Assembly (NCBI RefSeq): GCF_018069895.1
Contig: NZ_JAGQDH010000003.1
Span: 1 to 64,000, forward strand
Length of the DNA stretch: 64,000 nucleotides
Source of the DNA: Roseovarius autotrophicus
Lineage (GTDB): Bacteria > Pseudomonadota > Alphaproteobacteria > Rhodobacterales > Rhodobacteraceae
Direction of reading: 5' to 3'
Notes under the pieces: generated by a model
What the model was told of the DNA's origin: nothing
Seen by the model: only the letters and a program-made list of their open reading frames with translations
Database searches by the model: none
Translations under genes and position numbers: made by a program
In this document: positions 47,606-58,496 of the stretch, piece after piece
How positions within the stretch are numbered: position 1 is the first letter of the stretch
Layout: each line of letters starts with the position of its first letter

Positions 47606-47826
47606 GATCGTGTCTCCTTGCGACGGCGCATCATGACGCGGAACGTGCGACAGGGCAACATGGCACGCAACAGCGCGCCTTCGTGGCGCGAAGGGTTGCC
47701 CCTGATTTGAACGCCAGATGCCGTTACGGGGGGAATCTGCGGGGGATTTCCGCGGGTCGAGGTGCGCAAAACTCATCTTTTTTCGCAAGGCCCGGACGCG
47801 CATTCGGTCGCACTTGTATCAAGTCA

Positions 47827-47856
47827 TTGAAATAGTGTGGTATTCAATGGTATACA
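47827..47856 (+). promoter_or_regulatory. candidate promoter of the atp operon
   Basis: TTGAAA (47827-47832), an 18-base spacer and TATACA (47851-47856) lie in a clearly AT-rich stretch, 150 bases before atpH. This and the palindrome at 47953 are the only signals I see in the 400-base gene-free region 47606-48006. Confidence 0.6.
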
Positions 47857-47952
47857 ATCACTTCCAACCTGCTTGCCCGACAGCAAAGCCTCTGCTACAC
47901 CGCAGCCGAATTTGGATGTTTCGCAAGTTGCATCACATCACAACGCCCCCGG

Positions 47953-47971
47953 TCGTGACGTGGCGTCACGA
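47953..47971. promoter_or_regulatory. palindrome in the atp operon leader
   Basis: TCGTGACG and CGTCACGA form perfect 8-base arms around TGG. It lies about 90 bases after the predicted transcript start and 35 bases before atpH, so it could be a regulator site or an mRNA stem-loop. No known consensus is matched with certainty. Confidence 0.45.
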
Positions 47972-48006
47972 GAGCAAACCGGGGCCACAAAAGCGGAAGG
48001 GTGGAC

Positions 48007-48567
48007 GTGTCCGAACCAGCTTCGATTTCTTCCGGCATTGCCGCGCGCTATGCCACGGCCATCTTCGAGCTTGCCCGTGAGAGCAAATCGCTCGCCAAGC
48101 TCGAAAGCAATCTCGACGACCTTTCCGCAGTCCTTGAGGCAAGCGCCGATCTGCGCGCGCTCATCGCCTCGCCGGTGCTGAGCCGGGACGAGCAGGGCGC
48201 GGCCATCGCCGCCATCGCCGACAGGATGAAGCTTGTGGCCGCGTTGAAGAACGGCCTTGCCCTTATGGCGGCCAATCGCCGGCTGTTCGTGATGCCGCAG
48301 CTTGTCGCGCTTCTGGGTGACATGATCGCCGAGGACAAGGGCGAGGTCAGCGCCGAGGTCACAACCGCCAAGGTGCTCTCGAAGGCACAGGCCGACAAGC
48401 TTGCCAAGACGCTCAAGGCGCGCATCGGGCGCGATGTCAAACTGAAAACGACCGTCGATGAAAGCCTCATCGGCGGTCTTGTTGTCAAAGTGGGCTCGAA
48501 GATGATCGACACCTCGATCCGCTCGCGGCTCGATTCCCTCCAGAATGCAATGAAAGAGGTCGGATAA
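48007..48567 (+). CDS. atpH: F1F0 ATP synthase subunit delta
   Basis: A 186-residue stalk subunit linking F1 to F0. [19 protein letters not shown] at the N-terminus and the C-terminal [32 protein letters not shown] (quoted in part) are family blocks. GTG 48007 is chosen since GGAAGG (47995-48000) lies six bases upstream; GTG 48001 would sit on that site. First gene of atpHAGDC; its stop adjoins atpA's ATG. Confidence 0.93.
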   Translation: MSEPASISSGIAARYATAIFELARESKSLAKLESNLDDLSAVLEASADLRALIASPVLSRDEQGAAIAAIADRMKLVAALKNGLALMAANRRLFVMPQLVALLGDMIAEDKGEVSAEVTTAKVLSKAQADKLAKTLKARIGRDVKLKTTVDESLIGGLVVKVGSKMIDTSIRSRLDSLQNAMKEVG

Positions 48568-50106
48568 ATGGGTATCCAAGCAGCAGAGATTTCTGCGATC
48601 CTGAAGGACCAGATCAAGAATTTCGGCCAGGAGGCCCAGGTGGCCGAGATCGGTCGGGTGCTCTCGGTCGGGGACGGGATCGCGCGTGTCCATGGGCTTG
48701 ACAACGTGCAGGCCGGCGAACTTGTGGAGTTCCCGGGCAAGATCATGGGCATGGCGCTCAACCTCGAGAGCGACAATGTCGGTGTCGTTATCTTCGGCTC
48801 GGACCGCGACATCAAGGAAGGCGACACCGTCAAGCGCACCAAGTCCATCGTGGACGTGCCGGTTGGCGACGAACTGCTTGGCCGGGTCGTGGACGGCCTC
48901 GGCAACCCGCTTGACGGCAAGGGTCCGATCGACACCAAGACGCGCGGTCTGGCTGACGTGAAGGCCCCCGGCATCATCCCGCGCAAATCGGTGCACGAGC
49001 CGATGGCGACCGGCCTCAAGTCGGTGGACGCCATGATCCCGATCGGGCGTGGCCAGCGGGAACTGATCATCGGCGACCGCCAGACCGGCAAGACCGCCGT
49101 TGCGCTCGACACGATCCTCAACCAGAAGGTTTATAACGAGGCCGCTGGCGACGACGAGAGCAAGAAGCTCTATTGCGTCTATGTCGCCATCGGTCAGAAG
49201 CGTTCGACCGTGGCGCAACTTGTGAAGAAGCTTGAGGAATCGGGCGCGATGGCCTATTCCATCGTGGTTGCCGCTACCGCCTCGGACCCCGCGCCGATGC
49301 AATATCTCGCGCCCTACTCCGCCACCGCCATGGCCGAGCATTTCCGCGACAATGGCCGTCACGCGCTCATCATCTACGATGACCTGTCCAAGCAGGCCGT
49401 GGCCTATCGCCAGATGTCGTTGCTGCTGCGCCGCCCGCCGGGCCGCGAAGCCTATCCGGGCGACGTGTTCTACCTCCACTCCCGTTTGCTGGAACGCTCG
49501 GCCAAGCTCAACGAAGAAAACGGCTCCGGCTCGCTCACCGCGCTGCCGATCATCGAGACGCAGGGCGGCGACGTGTCGGCCTTTATTCCGACCAACGTGA
49601 TCTCGATCACCGACGGGCAGATCTTCCTTGAAACCGAACTGTTCTATCAGGGCATCCGCCCCGCCGTGAACACGGGTCTTTCGGTGTCGCGCGTGGGCTC
49701 GTCGGCGCAGACCAACGCGATGAAATCGGTTGCCGGCCCGGTCAAGCTGGAACTGGCGCAATACCGCGAGATGGCGGCCTTTGCACAGTTCGGCTCGGAT
49801 CTCGACGCGGCGACGCAGCAGCTTTTGAACCGTGGCGCGCGCCTGACAGAACTGATGAAGCAGCCGCAGTATTCGCCGCTGACCAATGCCGAGATCGTCT
49901 GCGTGATCTATGCGGGCACCAATGGCTATCTCGACAAGATCGGCGTCGGCGACGTGGGGCGCTTCGAGCAGGGCCTCATCAAGCACCTGCGCGGCAAGCA
50001 CCAGGACCTTCTCGACTACATCACCACAGAGGATCCGAAGATCAAGGGTGAGGCCGAAGACAAGATCAAGGCTGCGCTGGACGAATTCGCCGCCGACTTC
50101 GCGTAA
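48568..50106 (+). CDS. atpA: F1F0 ATP synthase subunit alpha
   Basis: A 512-residue regulatory subunit of F1. P-loop GDRQTGKT at 169-176, the visual block [14 protein letters not shown], and the normal beta-barrel start ([18 protein letters not shown]). It begins immediately after the atpH stop. Confidence 0.98.
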   Translation: MGIQAAEISAILKDQIKNFGQEAQVAEIGRVLSVGDGIARVHGLDNVQAGELVEFPGKIMGMALNLESDNVGVVIFGSDRDIKEGDTVKRTKSIVDVPVGDELLGRVVDGLGNPLDGKGPIDTKTRGLADVKAPGIIPRKSVHEPMATGLKSVDAMIPIGRGQRELIIGDRQTGKTAVALDTILNQKVYNEAAGDDESKKLYCVYVAIGQKRSTVAQLVKKLEESGAMAYSIVVAATASDPAPMQYLAPYSATAMAEHFRDNGRHALIIYDDLSKQAVAYRQMSLLLRRPPGREAYPGDVFYLHSRLLERSAKLNEENGSGSLTALPIIETQGGDVSAFIPTNVISITDGQIFLETELFYQGIRPAVNTGLSVSRVGSSAQTNAMKSVAGPVKLELAQYREMAAFAQFGSDLDAATQQLLNRGARLTELMKQPQYSPLTNAEIVCVIYAGTNGYLDKIGVGDVGRFEQGLIKHLRGKHQDLLDYITTEDPKIKGEAEDKIKAALDEFAADFA

Positions 50107-50121
50107 CGGGGAGATCAGGCA

Positions 50122-50997
50122 ATGCCCTCTCTCAAGGACCTCAAGAACAGGATCGAGTCGGTCAAATCGACCCGCAAGATCACCAAGGCCATGCAGATGG
50201 TCGCCGCGGCGAAGCTTCGCCGCGCTCAGGAGGCCGCGGAAATGTCGCGGCCTTACACCGAACGCTTCAACGCCGTGATGGCCAAGCTTGCCGCCTCGGT
50301 GGGTGACGCCGCGAACGCGCCGCGCCTTCTGGCCGGCACGGGTTCGGACAAGGTGCATCTTCTGGTGGTGATGACCGCCGAGCGTGGGCTTTGCGGTGGC
50401 TTCAACGCCAACATCGCCAAGCTTGCCAAGGCCGAGGCAGCGAACCTGCTGGGCCAGGGCAAATCCGTGAAGATCCTGACCGTCGGCAAGAAGGGCCGCG
50501 ACGCGATGAGGCGCGATTTCGGCGCGTATTTCATCGAGCATGTGGACCTCTCGGAGGTCAAGCGCATCGGCTATGCCGAGGCGCAGGCGGTCGCAGCCAA
50601 GGTGCTCAAGCGGTTCGACGCCGGAGAGTTCGACGTGGCGAGAATCTTCTACGCCCGCTTCGAAAACGTGGTAAGCCAGATCCCGACGATGCAGCAGGTC
50701 ATACCCGCCGATGTGGGCGAGGCCGAAGCGGTGGATACAGGCAGCTTCTACGATTACGAGCCCGACGAGCAGGCGATCCTTGCCGATCTTCTGCCGCGCG
50801 GCGTGGCCACGCAGATCTTCAGCGCGCTGCTGGAGAACGGGGCCTCCGAGCAGGGCGCGCGCATGTCCGCCATGGACAACGCCACCCGCAACGCCGGCGA
50901 GATGATCGACAAGCTGACCATCGAATACAACCGCTCGCGTCAGGCCGTGATCACCAACGAGCTGATTGAAATCATTTCCGGCGCCGAGGCGCTGTAA
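50122..50997 (+). CDS. atpG: F1F0 ATP synthase subunit gamma
   Basis: A 291-residue central-shaft subunit. [36 protein letters not shown] (opening block) and the C-terminal signature [25 protein letters not shown] are present, both shown in part. It lies 15 bases after atpA. Confidence 0.97.
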   Translation: MPSLKDLKNRIESVKSTRKITKAMQMVAAAKLRRAQEAAEMSRPYTERFNAVMAKLAASVGDAANAPRLLAGTGSDKVHLLVVMTAERGLCGGFNANIAKLAKAEAANLLGQGKSVKILTVGKKGRDAMRRDFGAYFIEHVDLSEVKRIGYAEAQAVAAKVLKRFDAGEFDVARIFYARFENVVSQIPTMQQVIPADVGEAEAVDTGSFYDYEPDEQAILADLLPRGVATQIFSALLENGASEQGARMSAMDNATRNAGEMIDKLTIEYNRSRQAVITNELIEIISGAEAL

Positions 50998-52440
<1,443 letters not shown>

Positions 52441-52447
52441 GCCTTGA

Positions 52448-52466
52448 GGCGGGCCCCAGGCCCGCC
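52448..52466 (+). other. hairpin between atpD and atpC
   Basis: An 8-base stem (GGCGGGCC / GGCCCGCC) around CCA, 8 bases after atpD and before the GGAGG of atpC. No T-run. Such hairpins can stabilise the upstream mRNA and lower the dose of the last gene. Confidence 0.45.
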
Positions 52467-52489
52467 CCACACCCCGAAAGGAGGCCGTA

Positions 52490-52915
52490 ATGGCTGAGAC
52501 AGTGCAATTCGATCTGGTGAGCCCCGAGCGTCGTCTCGCCTCTGTCGCCGCGCGCGAGGTGCAGATTCCGGGGGCCGAGGGCGATCTGACGGCCATGGCC
52601 GATCACGCCCCGCTCATCACCACGCTGCGCCCCGGCATCGTCCGGGTTACGGACGCCGAGGGCGCGCGTGAATTCGTCGTTACCGGCGGCTTTGCCGAAA
52701 TCAGCGGTGACAGCGTGTCGGTTCTGGCCGAACGCGCCATAGCGCGTGAGGACATGACCACAGAGACGTTCAAGGCCCTGGTGGATGAGGCGACCGACCG
52801 TCTGGCGCACGCACAGGAGAGCCGCTCCGGTGAGGCGGGCGTCGTGGATGATGCCGCGAAGCTTCTGGCCGACATGGTCGCCATTGGCGACGAAATCGGC
52901 CTCTCGGCGCGCTGA
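52490..52915 (+). CDS. atpC: F1F0 ATP synthase subunit epsilon
   Basis: A 141-residue subunit that inhibits ATP hydrolysis. The strand domain ([36 protein letters not shown], shown in part) is normal. The C-terminal helical region is short and Ala/Glu-rich. AAAGGAGG (52478-52485) precedes the start. A terminator follows. Confidence 0.96.
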   Translation: MAETVQFDLVSPERRLASVAAREVQIPGAEGDLTAMADHAPLITTLRPGIVRVTDAEGAREFVVTGGFAEISGDSVSVLAERAIAREDMTTETFKALVDEATDRLAHAQESRSGEAGVVDDAAKLLADMVAIGDEIGLSAR

Positions 52916-52935
52916 GCCCTGCACAACGAAAGATC

Positions 52936-52960
52936 AAAGGGCCGCCCGGTGCGGCCCTTT
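52936..52960 (+). terminator. terminator of the atp operon
   Basis: A 10-base stem (AAAGGGCCGC / GCGGCCCTTT) with loop CCGGT, followed by TTACTTTTTTCTTTC. A classic factor-independent terminator, 21 bases after atpC. Confidence 0.92.
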
Positions 52961-53028
52961 TACTTTTTTCTTTCATAAATTTGTCGGGAATCCCTATTAC
53001 AGGGGCTTGGAATTCAAGTGAGGCCGTC

Positions 53029-53382
53029 ATGCAGGTATTTCTCCGAGAGGCCATCGGCGTCGCGCAGGGTGACGAGGTTCTGTTCACCGACTATGCCCAT
53101 GGCGGCAAGATGTGGACGGGCGCTGGCGCGCGCGAACGGCGCAAGCATATCGCCTTTCGCGCCGCCTTTCGCGCCGCACCCATGGTGCATGTGGCGCTTT
53201 CTCTCTGGGATACCGACAGTGGCACCAATGCGCGCATGGATATCAGCGCCGAAAACGTGACGACCGAGGGTTTTGACGTGGTGTTTCGAACCTGGGGCGA
53301 TACCCGCGTGGCGCGCGTGCGCGTGCGCTGGATGGCGATTGGTGCGGCGCATCATGACGATGACTGGCCCGAGGTCGAGTGA
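53029..53382 (+). CDS. H-type lectin domain protein
   Basis: A 117-residue protein matching the H-type lectin domain (discoidin/snail agglutinin-type): VALSLWDTDSGTNARMDISAENVTTEGFDVVFRTWGDTRVARVR, quoted here only in part, holds the conserved WDTDS and GFDVVFRTWGDTRVARV blocks. No signal peptide. Relatives bind sugars in animals; the bacterial role is unknown. The start at 53029 (MQVFLREAIG) is chosen over an upstream TTG. It follows the atp terminator and is convergent with the transglycosylase. Confidence 0.72.
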   Translation: MQVFLREAIGVAQGDEVLFTDYAHGGKMWTGAGARERRKHIAFRAAFRAAPMVHVALSLWDTDSGTNARMDISAENVTTEGFDVVFRTWGDTRVARVRVRWMAIGAAHHDDDWPEVE

Positions 53383-53388
53383 GCGCGC

Positions 53389-54711
53389 TCAGGACCGCCG
53401 CAACAGCGCCAGAAGTTGCTGCGAGGGTAGCCCATCCTGCGCTACGCCGACCGAAGCCTGAAACGAGCGGATGGCGTTCACCGTGTTCGGCCCCACGATG
53501 CCGTCGATCTTTTCGATCCCATAGCCTTTGGCCTGAAGGTGGCGCTGCATCTCCTTGCGCTCGTCAAAGCTGAGCGCATCGTAGCCGCGTGGCCAAGCCG
53601 CCTGAATCTCGGCTCCGCCGCCGATCCGGTCGGCAAGATGCCCCACCCCGAGCGCATAGGCATTGGAGTTGTTGTAACGCTTGATCACGTCGAAATTGGC
53701 AAAGACCATGAAGGACGGCCCCGCCGCGCCTGCGGGCTGAAAAATGCGCGCGGAACCAAAGTCGCGCACCGCCCGTCCGTCGAGTCCGACGACGCCCTGC
53801 GCCGCCCAGTCAGAGGGCATCCGCTTGGTATCGCCAAAGGATGCGCCGCGCGGCACCCGCACCTCGATCCCCCAGGGCATCCCCTTTTTCCAGCCGAACC
53901 GCTTGAGATAGGCGGCGGTGGAGGCGAGCGCGTCGGTGGGATTGTCCGACCAGATGTCACGCTTGCCGTCGCCGGTGAAATCCACCGCATAGGCCAGATA
54001 TGATGTTGGCATGAACTGGGTATGCCCCATGGCCCCGGCCCAGGACCCTTTCATGTTCTCGGGCGTCACATCGCCCGATTGCAGGATTTGCAGCGCGGCG
54101 ATCAGTTGCTTTTCAAAGAACGCCCCGCGCCGCCCGTCAAAGGCCAGCGTCGCCATGGACTGGATGAGCGAAAGGTCGCCCAGACGCTCGCCATAGGTGC
54201 TTTCAAGGCCCCAGACGGCGGTGACGACTTCTTTTTCAACGCCGTAATGCGCCTCGATCCGCTCAAGCGTGCGGCGGTGCCGTCGCAGCGCGTTTTGCCC
54301 GTTCTCGACCCGGACGGGTGAGACGGCACTGTCGAGATAGTCCCAGATCTCGCGGCGAAATTCGGATTGGTTGCGGTCCTTGGCCACTACCTCGGGGTCA
54401 TAGCGCACGCCCTGAAAGGCGCGGTCGAAGACGCGCGCGCTGATCCCCTGAGAGAGCGCGCGGCCCCGGAAACCGGCGATCCAGCGGTCAAAGCCCGCGT
54501 GCCCGCTGGCCAGAACCACCCGCGCCGCGCCCTCGGGGCGGGCCTGCGGGCGCAGGCTGCGCACAGGAACATCCACCGACATGACCGCGGCCACCGGTTC
54601 CAGTCCCGCGCCGGGCCGCACCTGCGGCCGCAGAGATTCCGTCACCGCGGCCTGCGCCACGCCGCCGATGATGAGAATGAGCCCCGAAAGCCCGATCAGT
54701 CCTGCCCGCAT
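53389..54711 (-). CDS. lytic murein transglycosylase (MltB-type, GH103) with peptidoglycan-binding domain
   Basis: A 440-residue exported protein. Signal peptide 1-21, then a linker with a repeated SLRPQ-RP motif, then the GH103 catalytic domain with E170 in WGLESTYG and the family block GSWAGAMGHTQFMPTSYLAYAVDF (shown in part), and finally a PG_binding_1 domain (about 379-438, FQASVGVAQDGLPSQQLL end). It cuts peptidoglycan to anhydro-muropeptides in the periplasm. No lipobox, so not lipid-anchored. Confidence 0.9.
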   Translation of the reverse strand: MRAGLIGLSGLILIIGGVAQAAVTESLRPQVRPGAGLEPVAAVMSVDVPVRSLRPQARPEGAARVVLASGHAGFDRWIAGFRGRALSQGISARVFDRAFQGVRYDPEVVAKDRNQSEFRREIWDYLDSAVSPVRVENGQNALRRHRRTLERIEAHYGVEKEVVTAVWGLESTYGERLGDLSLIQSMATLAFDGRRGAFFEKQLIAALQILQSGDVTPENMKGSWAGAMGHTQFMPTSYLAYAVDFTGDGKRDIWSDNPTDALASTAAYLKRFGWKKGMPWGIEVRVPRGASFGDTKRMPSDWAAQGVVGLDGRAVRDFGSARIFQPAGAAGPSFMVFANFDVIKRYNNSNAYALGVGHLADRIGGGAEIQAAWPRGYDALSFDERKEMQRHLQAKGYGIEKIDGIVGPNTVNAIRSFQASVGVAQDGLPSQQLLALLRRS

Positions 54712-54844
54712 TGCCCTGCCTCCGCCTGCTGGTCGTTGGCCCCATGATAGCGCGATTGTTTCCGTTCCGAAAGCAATCCCGCCTTTGCCGAAATTATCTT
54801 TGCCGCACACTTGAACCGGGGCCGCCCGGCGCGAGGGCGCAGCG

Positions 54845-54895
54845 ATGATGCTGGCCTATCTGGTCTATATGGCGGTGCTGCTGGCGGCGGTGTAG
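54845..54895 (+). CDS. 16-residue hydrophobic mini-ORF
   Basis: MMLAYLVYMAVLLAAV, nearly all hydrophobic, preceded by a GAGGG at 54833-54837 with normal spacing. It lies between the divergent... transglycosylase gene and the rnr end, opposite in strand to both. It could be a small membrane peptide, but a chance ORF of this size is entirely possible. No comparison could be made. Confidence 0.25.
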   Translation: MMLAYLVYMAVLLAAV

Positions 54896-54898
54896 GCG

Positions 54899-57154
54899 TC
54901 ACACCCGCTTGCGGGCCGCCTTGCGCTTGAGCTTGGCGGCCTTGGCGCGGGCGGCAGCAAGCTTGCGGCGGGGCGGTTTGCCGCGCGCTTTAGACGGGCC
55001 GCGCGGGACATGCACGCCCTCAAGCTCGATCAGGTCAAAGGTCAGCCCGCCCGAGACCGGCGCGGCCTCGGCAAGGCGCACCGTCGCCCGCTGGCCAAGC
55101 GCGATCACCCGGCCCGTCTCGGCCCCCATGAGGGTGCCATTGCCGGGGTCGAAATGGAAATATTCGTGCCCCAGGGCGCGCATCGGGATGAGGCCGTCCG
55201 CCCCGGTCTCGTCCAGCTTCACGAAGACGCCAAAGCGCGCGATGCCGCTGATCCGCCCGGTGAAATCCTCGCCCAGACGCTCCGCAAGGAAGGCGGCGAG
55301 ATAGCGGTCATTGGTGTCGCGCTCGGCCATCATCGAGCGGCGTTCGGTGTCGGAGATGTGTTGCGCGGTGTGCTCCAGCCGTTCCACCTCCTCGGCGCTC
55401 AGCCCGTCCTTGCCACAGCCATGCGCCGCGATGAGTGCGCGATGCACCACCAGATCCGCGTAGCGCCGGATGGGCGAGGTGAAATGCGCATAGGCCCGCA
55501 GCGCAAGGCCGAAATGGCCCAAATTCTGCGGCGCGTAATAGGCCTGCGTCATCGAGCGCAGGGTGGACATGTTGATGATCTCGGCGTGATCGGTGCCGCG
55601 CGCGGCGTGCAAAAGTGCGTTGAGATGCGCGGTGCGCAGCACCTGCCCCTTGGCCAGCGTCAGCCCCGCCGCCTGCGCCACCTCGCGCAGCGCGTCGAGC
55701 TTTTCGGGGCTTGGCTCCTCATGCACCCGGAACAGCAGCGGCATTTTCTTCGCGATCAACGTTTCGGCGGCGGCGACATTGGCGAGGACCATGCATTCCT
55801 CGATCAGGCGGTGCGCCTCGAATCGCTCGGCATAACGCACCGAGATCACTTCGCCTGCTTCGCTGAGGACCACCTTGCGTTCGGGCAAATCCAGATCGAG
55901 CGGCTGACGGCGCTTGCGCGCCGCGACAAGCGCGGCATGGGCGGCGTAGAGCGGACGAATCACCGTCTCAACCAGCGGCCCGGCCTTGTCGCAGGGCGCA
56001 CCGTCCATCGCCGCCTGAACCTGCTCATAGGTCAGCGACGCCGCCGATCGCATGAGGCCGCGCACAAAACGATGCCCGGTCTTGGTGCCCTCGGCGTCAA
56101 TGGTCATGCGCATCGCAAGACAGGGGCGCGGCACGCCCTCATGCAGCGAGCACAGATCGCCCGACAGCCGGTCGGGCAGCATCGGCACCACCCGGTCGGG
56201 GAAATAGCTGGAATTGCCGCGCTTCCTCGCCTCGGTATCGAGCGCCGCGCCGGGGCGCACGTAATGCGCCACATCGGCGATGGCCACCCAGATCACATGG
56301 CCGCCGGGATTAGCGGGGTCGTCATCGGCATGGGCGTAAACCGCGTCGTCGTGGTCGCGCGCATCCCAGGGGTCGATGGTGATGAGCGGCAGGTCGCGCA
56401 AATCCTCGCGGCCCTTCAATCCGGCAGGCTTCATCGCGTCGGCCTCGGCGATCACCGCGTCGGGAAACTGGTCGGGGATGCCATGCTGATGGATGGCGAT
56501 GAGCGAGACGGCCTTGGGTGCGGAAGGATTGCCCAGCCGGTCGAGCACCCGCGCGCGCGGAAGGCCCAGCCGACCTGCGGGCCCAGCCTGCTCGCCCTCG
56601 ACCAGTTCGCCATCCTGCGCGCCCCCCGTCGCCTCGGCGGCGACCAGCCATTCGCGCCCTTCACCCTTGTCGATGGGCAGGATGCGCCCGCCCTCGGCGC
56701 TCTTGCGGAAAATACCCAGCACCCTCCGGGGGTTGGTGCCGATGCGCCGGATCAGGCGCGCTTCGTAATGATGCGGTTCACCGCGCACCTCCTGCAATTT
56801 TGCCAGGATGCGGTCGCCTGTCGCGATGGCCGGATCGGCGGCGCGCGGCAGCATCAGAACGACCGGCTCCACCCCCTCGCCATGCCATTCAAGCGGGCGC
56901 GCCAGCAACTCGCCATCGGGGGTTTGGCCAGAGATCTGCAGCACGCTCACCGGCGGCAGGCGTTCGGGATCGCGGTATGTTTTCTTGCGCTTTTCCAGAT
57001 GGCCCTCGGATTCGAGCTCGCGCAGCACGCGCTTGAGGTCGATCCGCGACGCGCCCTTGATGCCAAAAGCCTTGGCTATGTCACGTTTCGAGGTGAGGGT
57101 CGGGTGGTCGGAAATCCATTGCAGGATCTCCGCCTTGGAGGGCAACTGGCTCAT
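54899..57154 (-). CDS. rnr: ribonuclease R
   Basis: A 751-residue 3'-5' exoribonuclease. An N-terminal winged helix (residues 7-60), cold-shock domains, the RNB catalytic domain with metal-binding D261, D267, D269 and D270 in DPWDARDHDDAVY, and near the C-terminus an S1 domain (about 640-720) and a Lys/Arg-rich tail. It degrades structured RNA. Length is normal. Divergent from the XRE-cupin regulator. Confidence 0.95.
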   Translation of the reverse strand: MSQLPSKAEILQWISDHPTLTSKRDIAKAFGIKGASRIDLKRVLRELESEGHLEKRKKTYRDPERLPPVSVLQISGQTPDGELLARPLEWHGEGVEPVVLMLPRAADPAIATGDRILAKLQEVRGEPHHYEARLIRRIGTNPRRVLGIFRKSAEGGRILPIDKGEGREWLVAAEATGGAQDGELVEGEQAGPAGRLGLPRARVLDRLGNPSAPKAVSLIAIHQHGIPDQFPDAVIAEADAMKPAGLKGREDLRDLPLITIDPWDARDHDDAVYAHADDDPANPGGHVIWVAIADVAHYVRPGAALDTEARKRGNSSYFPDRVVPMLPDRLSGDLCSLHEGVPRPCLAMRMTIDAEGTKTGHRFVRGLMRSAASLTYEQVQAAMDGAPCDKAGPLVETVIRPLYAAHAALVAARKRRQPLDLDLPERKVVLSEAGEVISVRYAERFEAHRLIEECMVLANVAAAETLIAKKMPLLFRVHEEPSPEKLDALREVAQAAGLTLAKGQVLRTAHLNALLHAARGTDHAEIINMSTLRSMTQAYYAPQNLGHFGLALRAYAHFTSPIRRYADLVVHRALIAAHGCGKDGLSAEEVERLEHTAQHISDTERRSMMAERDTNDRYLAAFLAERLGEDFTGRISGIARFGVFVKLDETGADGLIPMRALGHEYFHFDPGNGTLMGAETGRVIALGQRATVRLAEAAPVSGGLTFDLIELEGVHVPRGPSKARGKPPRRKLAAARAKAAKLKRKAARKRV

Positions 57155-57238
57155 GTCCCGCCCCTAGCACGATGCGCGCGGGCCGTCATCCGGGAAACCG
57201 CGAAAACCGCTTGCGTTTTCACGACGCTCGGGGCAGCA

Positions 57239-57261
57239 TGAAAAAATTATCAATTTTTTCA
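57239..57261. promoter_or_regulatory. perfect palindrome upstream of the XRE-cupin gene
   Basis: TGAAAAAATT and AATTTTTTCA form exact 10-base arms around ATC, ten bases before the regulator's ATG and between it and the divergent rnr. A likely self-regulation site, or a promoter/operator overlap. It is far more AT-rich than the surroundings. Confidence 0.55.
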
Positions 57262-57271
57262 CTGGGGGCGC

Positions 57272-57844
57272 ATGGACGAGCACCGCATCGAGAACGCCGG
57301 CAGCCTTGGCGCCGACCTGCGCGCGCTGCGCAAGGCGCGCGGGCTGACGCTTGCCGATCTTGCGGCGCGGCTCGGGCGGTCGGTGGGCTGGCTGTCTCAG
57401 GTGGAGCGCGACCTGTCGCAGCCCTCGATCAGCGATTTGCGGCAGGTGGCGGAAATCCTCGGCGTGCCGATGTCGCTTCTGTTCGGTCACGCGGGCGGGC
57501 TGGCCGAGGAAAAGGGCTATGTGGTGCGCGCGGGCGCGCGCCGCGCCATGGGATCGGGCGAGGAGGGGTTGATCGAGGAATTGCTCTCGCCCGATCTCAC
57601 CGACGATTTCGAAGTGATCCACTCCACCTTCCTGCCCCGGTCACAAATGCAGCGCCCGGCGCAGCGCCCGACGCAGGAGGTGGGCTATATCGTCTCGGGG
57701 CGGCTTGACCTGACCATCGGCGCGCGGCGCTTTACCGTTGGTCCCGGCGACAGTTTCCGCTTTCGTGGCGAGCCTTACGCCTGGGCAAATCCCTATGACA
57801 TGCCGTGCGTGGCGATCTGGGTGATCGCCCCGCCGGTTTATTGA
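57272..57844 (+). CDS. XRE-cupin transcriptional regulator
   Basis: A 190-residue protein: a Cro/C1-type HTH at about 15-68 (LRALRKARGLTLADLAARLG and SVGWLSQVERDLSQPSISDL), and a C-terminal cupin sensor domain (about 115-186, GYIVSGRLDLTIGARRFTVGPGDSFRF). Such regulators (PuuR/SgsR-like) sense small metabolites, often amines. It is the first gene of the one-carbon cluster and sits right after its palindrome. It very probably controls the genes that follow. Confidence 0.8.
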   Translation: MDEHRIENAGSLGADLRALRKARGLTLADLAARLGRSVGWLSQVERDLSQPSISDLRQVAEILGVPMSLLFGHAGGLAEEKGYVVRAGARRAMGSGEEGLIEELLSPDLTDDFEVIHSTFLPRSQMQRPAQRPTQEVGYIVSGRLDLTIGARRFTVGPGDSFRFRGEPYAWANPYDMPCVAIWVIAPPVY

Positions 57845-57854
57845 GGCCGCGCGC

Positions 57855-58472
57855 ATGAGCTTTGAGGCATGGACCGTCTTTGCGCTCTTCTGGGCGGTGT
57901 TCGTCACCACGCCGGGGCCGAACCATGTCAATTGCATTCAGACCGGCATGAGTGTGGGCTTTCGCCGTGGCCTCTGGGCGGTGGCGGCGATCCTGACGCA
58001 GGCGACGCTGTTTCTTACTCTTTCGGCGGCGGGGATCACCGCCCTCATCGCCGCTGCGCCCATGGCCTTCGAGGTGGCGAAACTGCTCGGTGCGGGGGTG
58101 CTGATATGGCTCGGTCTGCGCGGCTGGATCATGGCGAGGCACCCTGTGCAGGCCGCTGCGCGCCCCGGCGGTTCGGTCTTCTGGCGTGCTTTCCTCATCG
58201 CCACCATCAACCCCAAGAGCGTCGCGGGCTATCTCGCAGCCTTCAGCCAGTTCGTGCAGCCGGGCGTGCCGATCTGGGATCAGATGGGGGTAATCTTTCC
58301 CACCGCCCTTACCATCACCGCGCTCAGCTATACCGGCTTTACCGCCCTTGGCGCGGGGCTGGGGCGCGCGGCGCTCGGGGCGGTGTTCAACGTCTGGCTG
58401 CGGCGGATCATGGCCGCGCTATTCATCGGCTACGGCGTGGTGCTCGGCAGTGCCGCCATGCCGGGGCGCTAG
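57855..58472 (+). CDS. LysE-family amino acid exporter
   Basis: A 205-residue membrane protein with about six hydrophobic segments and the family block TTPGPNHVNCIQTGMSVGFRRGL near the N-terminus (shown in part; TPGPN is the LysE/RhtB mark). Members export amino acids such as threonine or homoserine; glycine or methyl-glycines would fit the context, but this is a guess. It starts 10 bases after the regulator. Confidence 0.82.
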   Translation: MSFEAWTVFALFWAVFVTTPGPNHVNCIQTGMSVGFRRGLWAVAAILTQATLFLTLSAAGITALIAAAPMAFEVAKLLGAGVLIWLGLRGWIMARHPVQAAARPGGSVFWRAFLIATINPKSVAGYLAAFSQFVQPGVPIWDQMGVIFPTALTITALSYTGFTALGAGLGRAALGAVFNVWLRRIMAALFIGYGVVLGSAAMPGR

Positions 58473-58496
58473 TATCGACAGGACAGGGAGGCATCC

